Shown here: positions 9,356-18,134 of the stretch, piece by piece | Position numbering within the stretch: position 1 is the stretch's first letter | How the letters are laid out: each line of letters opens with the position of its first letter | Assembly: GCF_002925845.1 (NCBI RefSeq) | Contig: NZ_PDNI01000084.1 | Location: 26,460 to 90,459, forward strand | DNA: 64,000 nt | Direction: 5' to 3' | From: Roseovarius nitratireducens | GTDB taxonomy: Bacteria; Pseudomonadota; Alphaproteobacteria; Rhodobacterales; Rhodobacteraceae | Notes under the pieces: model-generated | What the model saw: the letters and a program-made list of their open reading frames with translations, nothing else | Told to the model about the DNA's origin: nothing | Database searches by the model: none | Position numbers and translations under genes: made by a program

Positions 9356-9840
9356 AACGCCTGGTCCTCATGCGCCACGCCAAGTCCGATTGGGGCGACC
9401 CGGCGCTGCCCGACCACGCCCGCCCCCTCAACGAACGCGGTCGCCGCTCGGCCACCGCGCTCGGCGACTGGCTGCGCGCAATGGGCGTTTTGCCGGATCA
9501 GATCCTGTGTTCCTCGTCCGAACGCACGCAGGAGACCTGCGCGCGCCTGAACCTGCCGCTCGCCCCCGAGCTTCACGACGCGCTCTACCTCGCCGAGGCA
9601 CCGGACATGCTTCGGGTGCTGCGCGGGGCCACTGGTTCGCAGGTGCTGATGCTCGGCCACAACCCGGGCATCGCCGAGTTCGCCGCCCGTCTCGTCGCCG
9701 CACCGCCAGACCACGACCGCTTCCATGACTACCCCACCGGGGCGACGCTGGTCGCACGCTTCGACATCGACGACTGGGCCGATGTCGCCCCCGGCACCGG
9801 CACGGCGCTGCACTTCGTCATCCCGCGAGACCTGATCTGA
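9352..9840 (+). CDS. SixA-type histidine phosphatase
   Basis: 162 residues of the histidine phosphatase (RHG) superfamily. The catalytic motif is LMRHAKSDWGD (R8-H9), with the second conserved histidine H103 in LGHNPG. The length and the lack of extra domains match SixA, which dephosphorylates phospho-His on HPt-type proteins; a small-molecule phosphatase cannot be excluded. It is coupled to the upstream ferredoxin-like gene by an ATGA overlap and is followed 5 bp later by the HDAC-family gene. Confidence 0.85.
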   Translation: MKRLVLMRHAKSDWGDPALPDHARPLNERGRRSATALGDWLRAMGVLPDQILCSSSERTQETCARLNLPLAPELHDALYLAEAPDMLRVLRGATGSQVLMLGHNPGIAEFAARLVAAPPDHDRFHDYPTGATLVARFDIDDWADVAPGTGTALHFVIPRDLI

Positions 9841-9845
9841 GCGCG

Positions 9846-10961
9846 ATGCAGACACCGCGCTTCATCGGCTCGGACATCTACCGCGGCTCGAGCTACGGGC
9901 CGCGCCACCCGCTCTCGATCCCGCGCGTGCCGACGGTGACCGACCTCTGCCGCGCCATGGGCTGGCTCCCGGACACCCAGTATGTCACCAGCCCCCGCGC
10001 GAAGGCGGAGGCCCTGACCGCGTGGCACAGCCCAGCCTATATCGCGGCACTGCAACGCGCCGAGACCGAGGGGCACGTCACCGCCGAAACCCGCGCTCGC
10101 CACCACCTCGGCACGCTGTCGAACCCGGTCTTTCCAGAGATGTTCCGTCGTCCCGCGACGGCGGCGGGCGGCTCGCTCCTCGCGGCCGACCTGCTCGGCA
10201 AAGGTGGCGCAGTCTACAATCCCGGCGGCGGCACCCATCACGGCATGGCGGACCGGGCGGCGGGATTCTGCTACCTCAACGACCCGGTTCTGGCGCTGAA
10301 GGCGTTCCTCGCCCAGGGCCTCACCCGCATCGCCTATGTCGATATTGACGCCCATCACTGCGACGGGGTCGCGGCGGCGTTTCACGGCGAGAGCCGCGTG
10401 CTCATGATCTCCACCCACGAGGCCGGGCGCTGGCCCTTCACCGGCGCCCTCGACGACCGCGCAGGCGGTCACGCCATCAACCTGCCGCTGCCGCGCGACA
10501 CCAATGACAGTGGCTTCGCCATGGCGCTGCACGAGGTGATCCTGCCCAGCCTGCAGGCGATGCGGCCGCAGGCCATCGTCCTGCAATGCGGGGCCGACGC
10601 GGTGGCCGAGGATCCGCTCTCGCGCCTCGCGCTCTCCAATAACGCCCACTGGGCCACCGTCGCGGCCCTCCGCACGCTCGGCCCCCGCCTGCTGGTCCTC
10701 GGCGGCGGCGGCTACAACCCGTGGACCGTAGGCCGCCTCTGGGCGGGTGTCTGGGCCATCCTGAACGGGTATGACATCCCCGACCGCCTGCCCGAACGCG
10801 CCCGCAGCATCCTCGCCGCGCTCACGTGGTCGCGCCGCCCGGCGCTGCCGCCCGATACCCTGGTGGATACGCTGCGCGATCGTCCACGCGAAGGCGTGAT
10901 CGCCGACGACCTGCGTGCCGCGATTGCCACCCTGCGCGAACGCCGCGCCGCGTGGGTCTGA
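9846..10961 (+). CDS. histone deacetylase family protein (AcuC-like)
   Basis: 371 residues of the zinc-dependent arginase/deacetylase superfamily, acting on acetyl-lysine, acetylpolyamine or related amides. The catalytic HH pair is at 131-132 in GGGTHHG, zinc ligands D168 and H170 lie in DIDAHHCDGV, and a GGGGYN tail motif supplies the catalytic Tyr. It most resembles AcuC-type bacterial members. No strong Shine-Dalgarno is visible before 9846, consistent with translational coupling to the SixA-like gene. The substrate is not predictable from sequence. Confidence 0.85.
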   Translation: MQTPRFIGSDIYRGSSYGPRHPLSIPRVPTVTDLCRAMGWLPDTQYVTSPRAKAEALTAWHSPAYIAALQRAETEGHVTAETRARHHLGTLSNPVFPEMFRRPATAAGGSLLAADLLGKGGAVYNPGGGTHHGMADRAAGFCYLNDPVLALKAFLAQGLTRIAYVDIDAHHCDGVAAAFHGESRVLMISTHEAGRWPFTGALDDRAGGHAINLPLPRDTNDSGFAMALHEVILPSLQAMRPQAIVLQCGADAVAEDPLSRLALSNNAHWATVAALRTLGPRLLVLGGGGYNPWTVGRLWAGVWAILNGYDIPDRLPERARSILAALTWSRRPALPPDTLVDTLRDRPREGVIADDLRAAIATLRERRAAWV

Positions 10962-10968
10962 CAGCGCA

Positions 10969-10991
10969 GGGGCGGCCCCTCGGACCGCCCC
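10969..10991 (+). terminator. hairpin after the HDAC-family gene
   Basis: GGGGCGG (10969-10975) pairs with CCGCCCC (10985-10991) just after the stop at 10961, followed by TTCATCTTG. Two more perfect hairpins follow: GTCGCGC/GCGCGAC (11020-11036) and GGGGGC-AGC-GCCCCC (11037-11051). The group separates two convergent genes. Confidence 0.6.
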
Positions 10992-11010
10992 TTCATCTTG
11001 CCAAAAATAT
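10991..11010 (+). repeat. dispersed 20-bp repeat, copy 1
   Basis: CTTCATCTTGCCAAAAATAT here is identical, in the opposite orientation, to 41791-41810 between doeC and doeD. Both copies lie beside a G5/C5-type hairpin in intergenic DNA. An exact 20-mer shared 31 kb apart is unlikely by chance and suggests a small intergenic repeat family. Confidence 0.7.
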
Positions 11011-11058
11011 TCCGGGGGAGTCGCGCATCGCGCGACGGGGGCAGCGCCCCCAAGACCA

Positions 11059-11826
11059 TCAGTGCCCCAGAATCTGGCTCAGGAACAGCTTGGTGCGCTC
11101 GCTCTTGGGGTTGTTGAAGAACTCCTCGGGCTCGTTCTGCTCCACGATCTGGCCCTGGTCCATAAAGATCACCCGGTTCGCCACCTTGCGGGCAAATCCC
11201 ATCTCGTGGGTCACGCAGAGCATGGTCATGCCTTCCTCGGCCAGCTCGATCATGGTGTCGAGCACCTCCGAGATCATCTCGGGATCGAGCGCCGAGGTGG
11301 GCTCGTCAAAGAGCATGATCCGCGGCTTCATGCACAGCGACCGGGCAATCGCCACCCGCTGCTGTTGTCCCCCCGAGAGCTGGCCGGGATACTTGTCCGC
11401 CTGTTCGGGGATCTTGACCTTGGTGAGGAAATGCATCGCGATTTCCTCGGCCTCGCGCTTGGGCGTCTTGCGCACCCAGATCGGGGCCAGCGTGCAGTTC
11501 TCGAGGATCGTCAGGTGCGGGAACAGGTTGAAATGCTGGAACACCATCCCGACCTCCGAGCGGATCCGGTCGATGTTCTTGATATCGTTCGACAGCACCG
11601 TGCCATCGACGGTGATCGACCCCTTCTGATGCTCCTCCAGCGCGTTGATGCAGCGGATGAGCGTCGATTTCCCCGATCCCGAGGGCCCCGCGATCACGAT
11701 CCGCTCGCCCTGATAGACTGTCAGGTCGATATCGCGCAGCACGTGGAACGCACCAAACCATTTGTTCATCTTGCTGATCTCGACGGCAACCTCGTCGGAG
11801 ACCTTCATTTGTGCTTCTGCGGCCAT
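11059..11826 (-). CDS. aapP: general L-amino-acid ABC transporter, ATP-binding protein
   Basis: 255 residues from the ATG at 11826, which has AAGGAGGG upstream; the open frame extends further upstream inside aapM but without conserved sequence. This is the ATPase of the polar amino acid (PAAT) uptake family, cytoplasmic and membrane associated. Walker [10 protein letters not shown] is near residue 50, the signature LSGGQQQR near 150, and Walker [15 protein letters not shown] follows. It is the last gene of the aapJQMP operon, 14 bp after aapM. Confidence 0.95.
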   Translation of the reverse strand: MAAEAQMKVSDEVAVEISKMNKWFGAFHVLRDIDLTVYQGERIVIAGPSGSGKSTLIRCINALEEHQKGSITVDGTVLSNDIKNIDRIRSEVGMVFQHFNLFPHLTILENCTLAPIWVRKTPKREAEEIAMHFLTKVKIPEQADKYPGQLSGGQQQRVAIARSLCMKPRIMLFDEPTSALDPEMISEVLDTMIELAEEGMTMLCVTHEMGFARKVANRVIFMDQGQIVEQNEPEEFFNNPKSERTKLFLSQILGH

Positions 11827-11840
11827 GTCGATGACCCTCC

Positions 11841-13130
11841 TTACCGATGATCGGTCTGAAGCTGACGCTCCAGCCATTGCGAATATTGCGAGATGCCGTA
11901 GCAGGTGATGAAGAACAGCAGTGCGGCGAAGCCGAACAGCTCCCAATAGACGCCGTTCCATTCCGCCGAGGCGAGGATCGGGCCGCGGATCATGCCGACG
12001 ATGTCGAACATCGAGATCACCGAGACCAGCGTGGTATCCTTGAACAGCCCCACGGCGACGTTGACGATGCCCGGGATCGAAATTTTCAGCGCCTGCGGCA
12101 GGATGATGAACTGCATCGACTGCGCGTAGTCGAGCCCGAGACTGTCAGCCGCCTCGTATTGCCCGCGCGGCAGCGCCGCGAGCCCGCCCCGAATCACCTC
12201 GGCGATATAGGCCGAGGCGAACATCGTGATCATGATGATGACCCGCAGGATGAGGTCGAAATTCGTGCCCGGCGGCAGGAAATATGCCAGCACCACGTTC
12301 GCCACGAACAAGAGCGTGATGAGCGGCACACCGCGTATGAACTCGATGAAGATCACGCAGATCCACTTGATGATCGGCATGTTGGATTGCCGCCCCAGCG
12401 CCAGCGCGATCCCGAAGGGCAGCGACAGCGACACGCAGACCACACCCAGCATCAGGTTGATCATGAAACCGCCCATGTCGCGCGACGCCACCGGCTCGAG
12501 CGCCATGAAACCGGCAGTGGACCCGGTCAAAAACCCGGCAGCCCACCAGAACACCATCGCCCCCGCGATCCCCGCAAGGACCGCAACACCGGCGCTGACG
12601 GTCAGGGTGCGCCGATAGACGAGAACGCCGAACAGCACGCCCAACAGCGCCATGATCGGAACCATGATCGACCCGCCCCAGATCAGCCAGTAGGCGATGA
12701 ACGGGTAGAGCCCGGTAAAGATCAGCAGTATGCGCGGCAGGAACTTGATGAACAGCACCGGCGCGATCGCCGCGAACAGCAGCACGAAGGCCAGCGTCGG
12801 CCTCCAGTAGAGCTCGTCGGGATACTTGAACCCGAACAGAAGCTGGTTCCAGCGCTCGGTCAGCACCGCGAAACAGGCCCCCGTGCGCCCATCGAGCATC
12901 TCGCGGCAGGCCGTAAGGCTGGGGCTGTCCCAGATACCATTGAAAAACCACGGCGCCGCCGCGACCACGATACTGATGACGACATAAGCAGTAACCACCG
13001 TGAGCAGGCCGTTGGCCACCGAGGAAAACAGGTTCTCGCGCAGCCACTTGATGACCCCCGTCTCCGTCACCGGCGGCGGCGCCTCGGGGAGCATGTGCTC
13101 GCGGTGGAAGGCGACATTATCATGCGACAT
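11841..13130 (-). CDS. aapM: general L-amino-acid ABC transporter permease AapM
   Basis: 429 residues. AapM-type permeases are longer than ordinary PAAT permeases because extra membrane segments precede the core; here multiple N-terminal hydrophobic stretches (about residues 35-190) come before the permease core. The core carries the EAA-like loop [31 protein letters not shown]. It pairs with AapQ in the inner membrane. The gene begins 3 bp after the aapQ stop. Confidence 0.92.
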   Translation of the reverse strand: MSHDNVAFHREHMLPEAPPPVTETGVIKWLRENLFSSVANGLLTVVTAYVVISIVVAAAPWFFNGIWDSPSLTACREMLDGRTGACFAVLTERWNQLLFGFKYPDELYWRPTLAFVLLFAAIAPVLFIKFLPRILLIFTGLYPFIAYWLIWGGSIMVPIMALLGVLFGVLVYRRTLTVSAGVAVLAGIAGAMVFWWAAGFLTGSTAGFMALEPVASRDMGGFMINLMLGVVCVSLSLPFGIALALGRQSNMPIIKWICVIFIEFIRGVPLITLLFVANVVLAYFLPPGTNFDLILRVIIMITMFASAYIAEVIRGGLAALPRGQYEAADSLGLDYAQSMQFIILPQALKISIPGIVNVAVGLFKDTTLVSVISMFDIVGMIRGPILASAEWNGVYWELFGFAALLFFITCYGISQYSQWLERQLQTDHR

Positions 13131-13133
13131 GGC

Positions 13134-14348
13134 TCACCGCTCCTTCAGCGCAATGGAGTTGTTGTACAGGTTCATCACCGCCGAGATTGCAAGGCTGATC
13201 GTCAGGTAGAAAAGCATCAGCAGCAGCACGCATTCGATCGCGCGCCCGGTCTGGTTCAGGGTGATGCCCCCCAGCGTGCCGGTCACGTCCATGTAGCCCA
13301 CGGCGATGGCCAGCGACGAGTTCTTGGTGAGGTTGAGATATTGCGAAATCACCGGCGGGATGATGACGCGCAGCGCCTGCGGCAGGATCACGAGGTTCAT
13401 GATCCGCCCCGGACGCAGGCCCAGCGAGGCCGCCGCCTCGGTCTGGCCGCGGTTCACCGCCAGGATCCCCGCACGCACGTTCTCCGCGATGAAGGCCCCC
13501 GTGTAGATCGCAAGAGCGAACCACAGCGCGATGAGCGACCCGCGGATTTGCATGCCGCCCTGAAAATTGAACGTTTCGAGCGCGGGATAGTCCAGAGAGA
13601 TCGGTCGCCCCATGACGAAAAAGATGAGGATCGTGGGGACAAACAGAATCACCAGAGACGGCCACCCCATCGGCAGCAGCTTTCCGGTGTCGTAGAGCAG
13701 TTTGGTGGCGTAGCGACGGTAATAGATCGCGCCCGCAATCGAGGCGAGGAAGGTCAGCACCACCACCTGCGAGCCCGGCTCCCAGATTGGCAAAGGTGCA
13801 TAGATCCCGCGATTGGTGAATGCGAAGGACCCGAAGAGCATGCTTGACTCCGAGTTGTCGCCCCGGAACGCGCTCGGCGACGGCAGAACCGCCGTCATGA
13901 TGGTAAAGATGATGAGGATCCAGATCAGCACCGGCACGTTGCGGAACGCCTCGACATACCCGGCCATCAGCTTGCGCACGAGCCAGTTGGGCGAGAGCCG
14001 CAGAACACCGGCGATCACGCCGAAGATTGTCGCGGTCAGACACCCGAGAAAGGCCACGATCAGCGTGTTCAGAACGCCCACCACAGAGGCCCGCAGATGG
14101 CTTGATTGGCTGTCATACTCGATCGGACGCTGGTTGATGTCATAGCCAGACGGCTCTGCCAGGAACCCGAAGGCGATATTCTGGCCTTGCTCGGCCAGGT
14201 TCGTCACCAGGTTGGCGCCGAGATAGGCCATCAGCGCGACCAGCAGCATCAGCGCGATGAATTGAAACGTGTAGGAGCGATACCGCGTGTCGTAGATCAA
14301 CTGCGACAGCCGGAACGACGCCTGTGGAGGGTCGGTCATCGTCGTCAT
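13134..14348 (-). CDS. aapQ: general L-amino-acid ABC transporter permease AapQ
   Basis: 404 residues from the ATG at 14348 (MTTMTDPPQASFRLSQ), with AGGGA nine bases upstream; an open frame continues to 14501 but runs through the aapJ-aapQ hairpin. Several membrane segments flank an extended periplasmic/linker region. The C-terminal EAA-like loop AVNRGQTEAAASLGLRPGRIMNLVILPQALR matches AapQ. It forms the translocation pore with AapM. Confidence 0.92.
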   Translation of the reverse strand: MTTMTDPPQASFRLSQLIYDTRYRSYTFQFIALMLLVALMAYLGANLVTNLAEQGQNIAFGFLAEPSGYDINQRPIEYDSQSSHLRASVVGVLNTLIVAFLGCLTATIFGVIAGVLRLSPNWLVRKLMAGYVEAFRNVPVLIWILIIFTIMTAVLPSPSAFRGDNSESSMLFGSFAFTNRGIYAPLPIWEPGSQVVVLTFLASIAGAIYYRRYATKLLYDTGKLLPMGWPSLVILFVPTILIFFVMGRPISLDYPALETFNFQGGMQIRGSLIALWFALAIYTGAFIAENVRAGILAVNRGQTEAAASLGLRPGRIMNLVILPQALRVIIPPVISQYLNLTKNSSLAIAVGYMDVTGTLGGITLNQTGRAIECVLLLMLFYLTISLAISAVMNLYNNSIALKER

Positions 14349-14427
14349 CTGGGATTTCCCTGTTCTTCGACCCGGTTTTTTATCGGCGTTTTCGCCGTGG
14401 GCCGTTTCTTTGAGATCCGTCATGCGC

Positions 14428-14456
14428 GAAGGGCGCGGGATGACCCCGCGCCCTTC
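14428..14456 (-). terminator. intercistronic hairpin between aapJ and aapQ
   Basis: GAAGGGCGCGGG (14428-14439) pairs perfectly with CCCGCGCCCTTC (14445-14456) around a 5-base loop, 12 bp of mostly GC stem. It lies 13 bp after the aapJ stop with no U-run. Such a structure typically protects the upstream message and attenuates downstream reading, giving binding protein in excess of permease. Confidence 0.75.
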
Positions 14457-14469
14457 GTCAGTTCTTGTC

Positions 14470-15489
14470 TTACCGGAACGGCGGCGAGTAGAGGATGCCA
14501 CCGTCGGTCCACTGCGCGTTCAGACCGCGCGCCAGACCGATCGGGGTATTCTCGCCGATGTTCTTCTCGAACAACTCGCCATAGTTGCCACCAACCGCGA
14601 TTGCGCGCTTGGCCCAATCAGCGTCGAGGCCGATCATCTCGCCAAGGTTGCCCTCGGTGCCAAGCAGGCGGTTGATCTCGGGGCTGTTGGTCGGCGCAGA
14701 TGCCATCTCGTCGACATTGGCGCTGGTGACACCCAGTTCCTCAGCCGAGATCAGGGCGTTGAGCGTCCAGCGCACGATATCACCCCACTCGTTATCGCCG
14801 TGGCGCACAAGCGGGCCAAGTGGCTCTTTCGAGACGATTTCCGGCAGGATCACGTGATCGCCGGGGTTCTCGAACGCGGCGCGGGTCGCGGCAAGGCCGG
14901 AAGCGTCGGTGGTGTAGGCATCGCATGCACCGGCCAGATACTGCTGCTGGCCTTCGGCATTGGTTTCAATCGGCACCGGCTCGTAGCTGATGTTGTTCTT
15001 GCGGAAGAAGTCCGCGAGGTTCAGCTCGGTGGTGGTGCCGGTCTGGATGCACACGGTCGCGCCGTCGAGTTCCTTGGCCGAGGTCACACCCAGCGCCTTG
15101 GGAACCATGAAGCCCTGACCATCATAGTAGTTGACGCCGACGAATTCGAACTTGAGATCGGTGTCGCGCGAGAAGGTCCAGGTGGTGTTGCGGGCCAGCA
15201 TATCGACCTCGCCAGAGGCGAGCGCGGTGAACCGCGTCTTGCCGGTGGTCGGCACGAATTCGACAGAGGTCGGGTCGCCCAGAACGGCGGCGGCAACGGC
15301 GCGGCACACGGCCACGTCAAAGCCTTCCCAAACCCCGTTGGCGTCGGGCGCGGCAAAGCCGACGAGACCGGTGGTCACGCCGCAATTGAGCGTGCCGCGC
15401 GCCTTCACGTCGTCGAGCGTGGCCGCAGCCGCCGCACCGCCAACAAGGCCGGCCACGGTCAGAGCGCCCAGAAATACGGTTTTTTTCAT
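14470..15489 (-). CDS. aapJ: general L-amino-acid ABC transporter, periplasmic binding protein
   Basis: 339 residues. A Sec signal peptide occupies about residues 1-22 (MKKTVFLGALTVAGLVGGAAAAA). The mature protein is a type II periplasmic binding protein (SBP_bac_3) opening TLDDVKARGTLNCGVTTGLVGFA, very characteristic of AapJ/BztA. It captures amino acids in the periplasm for AapQMP. The Shine-Dalgarno GGAAGAGG is at 15502-15495. Its leader contains several alternative stems (see the leader entry). Confidence 0.95.
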   Translation of the reverse strand: MKKTVFLGALTVAGLVGGAAAAATLDDVKARGTLNCGVTTGLVGFAAPDANGVWEGFDVAVCRAVAAAVLGDPTSVEFVPTTGKTRFTALASGEVDMLARNTTWTFSRDTDLKFEFVGVNYYDGQGFMVPKALGVTSAKELDGATVCIQTGTTTELNLADFFRKNNISYEPVPIETNAEGQQQYLAGACDAYTTDASGLAATRAAFENPGDHVILPEIVSKEPLGPLVRHGDNEWGDIVRWTLNALISAEELGVTSANVDEMASAPTNSPEINRLLGTEGNLGEMIGLDADWAKRAIAVGGNYGELFEKNIGENTPIGLARGLNAQWTDGGILYSPPFR

Positions 15490-15601
15490 GTTTACCTCTT
15501 CCTGATTGCCCGCTCTTTGAAGAGCGGTTCTTTAGACCCCGCGTTGTCACGAGGCCCGTATGACACTGGATAAGGGGTTCAAACCCCCGACAGTGACCGC
15601 G
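15490..15601 (-). promoter_or_regulatory. structured aapJ leader with mutually exclusive stems
   Basis: Read on the minus strand, the leader can close with CGCGGTCAC (15601-15593) pairing to GTGACAACGCG (15550-15540). Part of that arm, CACTG (15595-15591), can instead pair with CAGTG (15568-15564), enclosing the hairpin GGGGTT-TG-AACCCC (15587-15574). Nearer the start, CCGCTCT-TCAA-AGAGCGG (15527-15510) forms a perfect hairpin. Its CTCTTC portion can alternatively pair with GAAGAG of the Shine-Dalgarno. The transcription start is unknown; a possible -35 TTGACG lies at 15631-15626 but its -10 is poor. Confidence 0.5.
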
Positions 15602-15691
15602 AGTTTGTGTGGATTCACCTCGCGCCGTCAAGACTTTGTTCCGCAAAACCCGGGGTCGGTGCCGCAGGGTTAACGCGCCATGCCGGTGAAA

Positions 15692-16414
15692 TCACCGCGC
15701 CCAAAGGGGTCGCGAAAGATCGTGAAAGCGTTTGGCGTTGAAGAAGTCACATTCTTTCTTTCTCGCCACCGCTTCGGCCTCTTCGTCGCTACCCCATTGC
15801 TCTTGCTGCCAGGATTCGTCGATGCGCGACGCCCGCCAGAGCGCCTCCAGTGGAGCCTGATCGCGCAGCGCCGCAAGACCGATAACCAGCGAGCCGCTCA
15901 GGCAAACGAGATCGTGAAACGCCGTCAACGCCCATATGTCGAGCAGCCGAACCTCCGCGTGCAACCGCTCCAGCGCCGCCGCGTCCTGCGTCACGTGCAT
16001 GACTCCACTGGTCGTGCGCAGCCGTACCGAAAAGGCCGATTCGGCCCAATCGAGCAGCGGATCCCAGGCCTCTGCCTGCCGCGCGACCAGCTCGGCGGGG
16101 CTCTCTGCCCGATAGCACAGCAGGTCGCTGCTGCCATACTCCGCCAGCATCGCGGCCACCTCGGCCTGCTCACGCGCCACCCGGTCGATGGCGGCATTGG
16201 CGGCGCGGGTCAGGGGCATGGTCGCGGGCACGATCTCGCCCTCCTGCGCGTCCCACTCGGCGGCAATCTCGCGTGCCAGCGCCTGCGTCGGCACCACCAG
16301 TTCGGCCTTGGCGGGCGTGCGCACCGCCCGCCCGTCGAGCCGCACGCCAAAGCCGCCCCCGGCCTCCACGACTTCCGCCGCATTCCAGAATCGTTTGGCT
16401 GCCCATTCGCTCAT
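15692..16414 (-). CDS. ATP12-type F1-ATPase assembly chaperone
   Basis: 240 residues from the ATG at 16414, which overlaps the stop of the HAD gene (ATGA). Atp12 proteins bind the F1 alpha subunit during F1F0 ATP synthase assembly; alphaproteobacteria and mitochondria share them. The N-terminus WAAKRFWNAAEVVEAGGGFGVRLDGRAV is diagnostic, as are the mid-protein EYGSSDLLCYRAESPAELV and the late TSGVMHVTQ. It is the distal gene of rluC-HAD-atp12, all joined by 4-bp overlaps. Confidence 0.9.
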   Translation of the reverse strand: MSEWAAKRFWNAAEVVEAGGGFGVRLDGRAVRTPAKAELVVPTQALAREIAAEWDAQEGEIVPATMPLTRAANAAIDRVAREQAEVAAMLAEYGSSDLLCYRAESPAELVARQAEAWDPLLDWAESAFSVRLRTTSGVMHVTQDAAALERLHAEVRLLDIWALTAFHDLVCLSGSLVIGLAALRDQAPLEALWRASRIDESWQQEQWGSDEEAEAVARKKECDFFNAKRFHDLSRPLWAR

Positions 16415-17094
16415 CGCCAAGCCCCCCAGTCATCCATAAGCGCCGCCGCAAGCTGGCCAAAGTCGTCCACCAGCCGCGCGGCGCCATCCAGTGCGTCGGC
16501 GCGGTGATAGCCCCATGTCACGCCGATTCCGGCGATCCCGGCGGCCCGCGCCATCTCCATGTCATAGCTCGTGTCGCCGATCATCACCGCGTCTTGCGGC
16601 GCGACACCCGTCTCGGCCAGCGCCGCGTGCAGCATCGCGGGATGCGGCTTGGAGGGGTGATGATCTGCCACCTGCCTGGTGACGAAATATCCCTCCAGCG
16701 CATGCCCCTCCACCAGCTTTGCCAGCCCGCGCGCCGATTTGCCGGTGGCCACGCCCAAGAGCAGCTCGGGCACCGCGCGCAGCGCGTCCAGGGTCTCGCG
16801 CGCTTGCGGGTAGAACGGTGAGGAGGTGGCCACCGCCTGCCCGGCCCGCAGTTTCATGTAGGCCGACTTGTAGCCCTCCACGATCTCGCGCCTCGCCGCG
16901 TCCGGAAGGTGCGGCGCGAGCCGCGCCACCGCCACGTCGAGCGACAGACCGACGATCCCGAGGATCGTCTCGCGCGCAGGCGCGGCCTCACCCACGGCGG
17001 CGAACCCTTCGTACATCGCGGCGAGGATATCGTTCTGGCTGTCCACCAGCGTGCCATCCACGTCGAAAATCACGAGGCGCAGCCGCCCGCTCAT
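16411..17094 (-). CDS. HAD-superfamily hydrolase, phosphoglycolate-phosphatase-like
   Basis: 227 residues from the ATG at 17094, overlapping the rluC stop. HAD motif I is DVDGTLVDSQ (nucleophile D near residue 10), motif II lies near GVATGKSARG, the conserved Lys is in HHPSKPHPAML, and motif IV is MIGDTSYDMEMARAAG. The arrangement fits the Gph/PGP-type C1-cap subgroup. The natural substrate is not certain. Translational coupling on both sides puts it in the rluC operon. Confidence 0.85.
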   Translation of the reverse strand: MSGRLRLVIFDVDGTLVDSQNDILAAMYEGFAAVGEAAPARETILGIVGLSLDVAVARLAPHLPDAARREIVEGYKSAYMKLRAGQAVATSSPFYPQARETLDALRAVPELLLGVATGKSARGLAKLVEGHALEGYFVTRQVADHHPSKPHPAMLHAALAETGVAPQDAVMIGDTSYDMEMARAAGIAGIGVTWGYHRADALDGAARLVDDFGQLAAALMDDWGAWR

Positions 17095-18134
17095 ACGAGA
17101 TCCTCGAACGGGTCCTCCGGCGCCTCGGAGGCCTGCCATTGAAACAGGTCCCATGTCCGCGCCATGTGCGCGGGCAGCGGCGCGGTCAGGTGCAAGATCG
17201 CCCGTGTCACCGGGTGCTCGATGGTCAGCGAACGGGCGTGCAGGTGCAGCTTGCGGCTCACTTCGCCGCCAAGTTGCGCGCCCCAGCCATCACCGAGATT
17301 CTCCTGCCCCGAGCCGCCATACTTGCCGTCGCCGATGATGGGATGCCCGATCTCGGCCATGTGGGCGCGCAACTGGTGGGTGCGCCCGGTAACGGGGGTG
17401 AGCGCCATCCACGACACGCGCCCGCCGGCGTTCTCGATCATCGCGTAATCGGTGGTGGCCGCCTTGGCGCCGGGCGTGCCGGCCACATCGCGCGGGTGCA
17501 GGCAATGCATCTTCTCGCCCTCGCCGCCCGCGCCATGCCCCGGTGCCTTGACGAGACCATAACGCACCGTGCCCACGCGCGGGCTCGGCGCGCCGGCCAC
17601 CGCGGCCCAGTAGATTTTGCGCGTGGCGCGGTGCCGGAACGCCGCCGTCAGCCCCTTGGCGGCCTCGCGGCTTCGCGCCAGCAACAGCACGCCAGATGTG
17701 TCCTTGTCCAGCCGGTGGACGAGGCGCGGCTTGTCTTCCGCACCAAAGCGCAGCGCCTCGGCCAGCCCGTCCACGTGCCGCACCTGTCCGCTGCCGCCCT
17801 GCACCGGCAGGCCCGGCGGCTTGTTGAGCGCGATCACGTGATCGTCGCGGTAGATGACGCAGGCGCGGATCATCGCGGCATCGGCATCGCTGATGCGCGT
17901 CGCGTCCGGCGCGGGCCGCGTGCCGGGATCGGGGATGGGGGGAATGCGCACGCTCTGCCCCTCCTGCAGCCGGGTCGCGGACTTTACCCGTCCGCCCTCT
18001 ACCCGGAGCTCGCCCTTGCGGCACATCTTTTCGATCTGGCCTTGCGTCAGGTGCGGAAACTGCCGCCGCAGCCAGCGGTCGAGCCGCTGATCGCCCTCGC
18101 CCGGGGCCACGCTGCGCGTCTGGACCCCGCTCAT
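17091..18134 (-). CDS. rluC: RluA-family 23S rRNA pseudouridine synthase
   Basis: 347 residues with an N-terminal S4 RNA-binding domain (DQRLDRWLRRQFPHLTQGQ, about 15-33) and the RluA catalytic domain. The catalytic Asp is in HRLDKDTSG near residue 145, followed by TGRTHQLRAHM. RluC modifies 23S rRNA uridines 955, 2504 and 2580 in E. coli; RluD-like specificity cannot be fully excluded. Its stop overlaps the HAD start and its start overlaps the crcB stop. Confidence 0.88.
   Translation of the reverse strand: MSGVQTRSVAPGEGDQRLDRWLRRQFPHLTQGQIEKMCRKGELRVEGGRVKSATRLQEGQSVRIPPIPDPGTRPAPDATRISDADAAMIRACVIYRDDHVIALNKPPGLPVQGGSGQVRHVDGLAEALRFGAEDKPRLVHRLDKDTSGVLLLARSREAAKGLTAAFRHRATRKIYWAAVAGAPSPRVGTVRYGLVKAPGHGAGGEGEKMHCLHPRDVAGTPGAKAATTDYAMIENAGGRVSWMALTPVTGRTHQLRAHMAEIGHPIIGDGKYGGSGQENLGDGWGAQLGGEVSRKLHLHARSLTIEHPVTRAILHLTAPLPAHMARTWDLFQWQASEAPEDPFEDLV

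Noticed and set aside
11847-13847. A 666-codon open frame on the plus strand opposite aapM and aapQ
   Set aside because: It is rich in Arg, Asp, His and Gln in the manner of a high-GC antisense frame, has no recognisable domain, and both genes on the minus strand are strongly conserved.
15574-15587. GGGGTTCAAACCCC looks like a tRNA T-arm
   Set aside because: No acceptor, D or anticodon arm can be built around it on either strand; it is better read as a hairpin in the aapJ leader.
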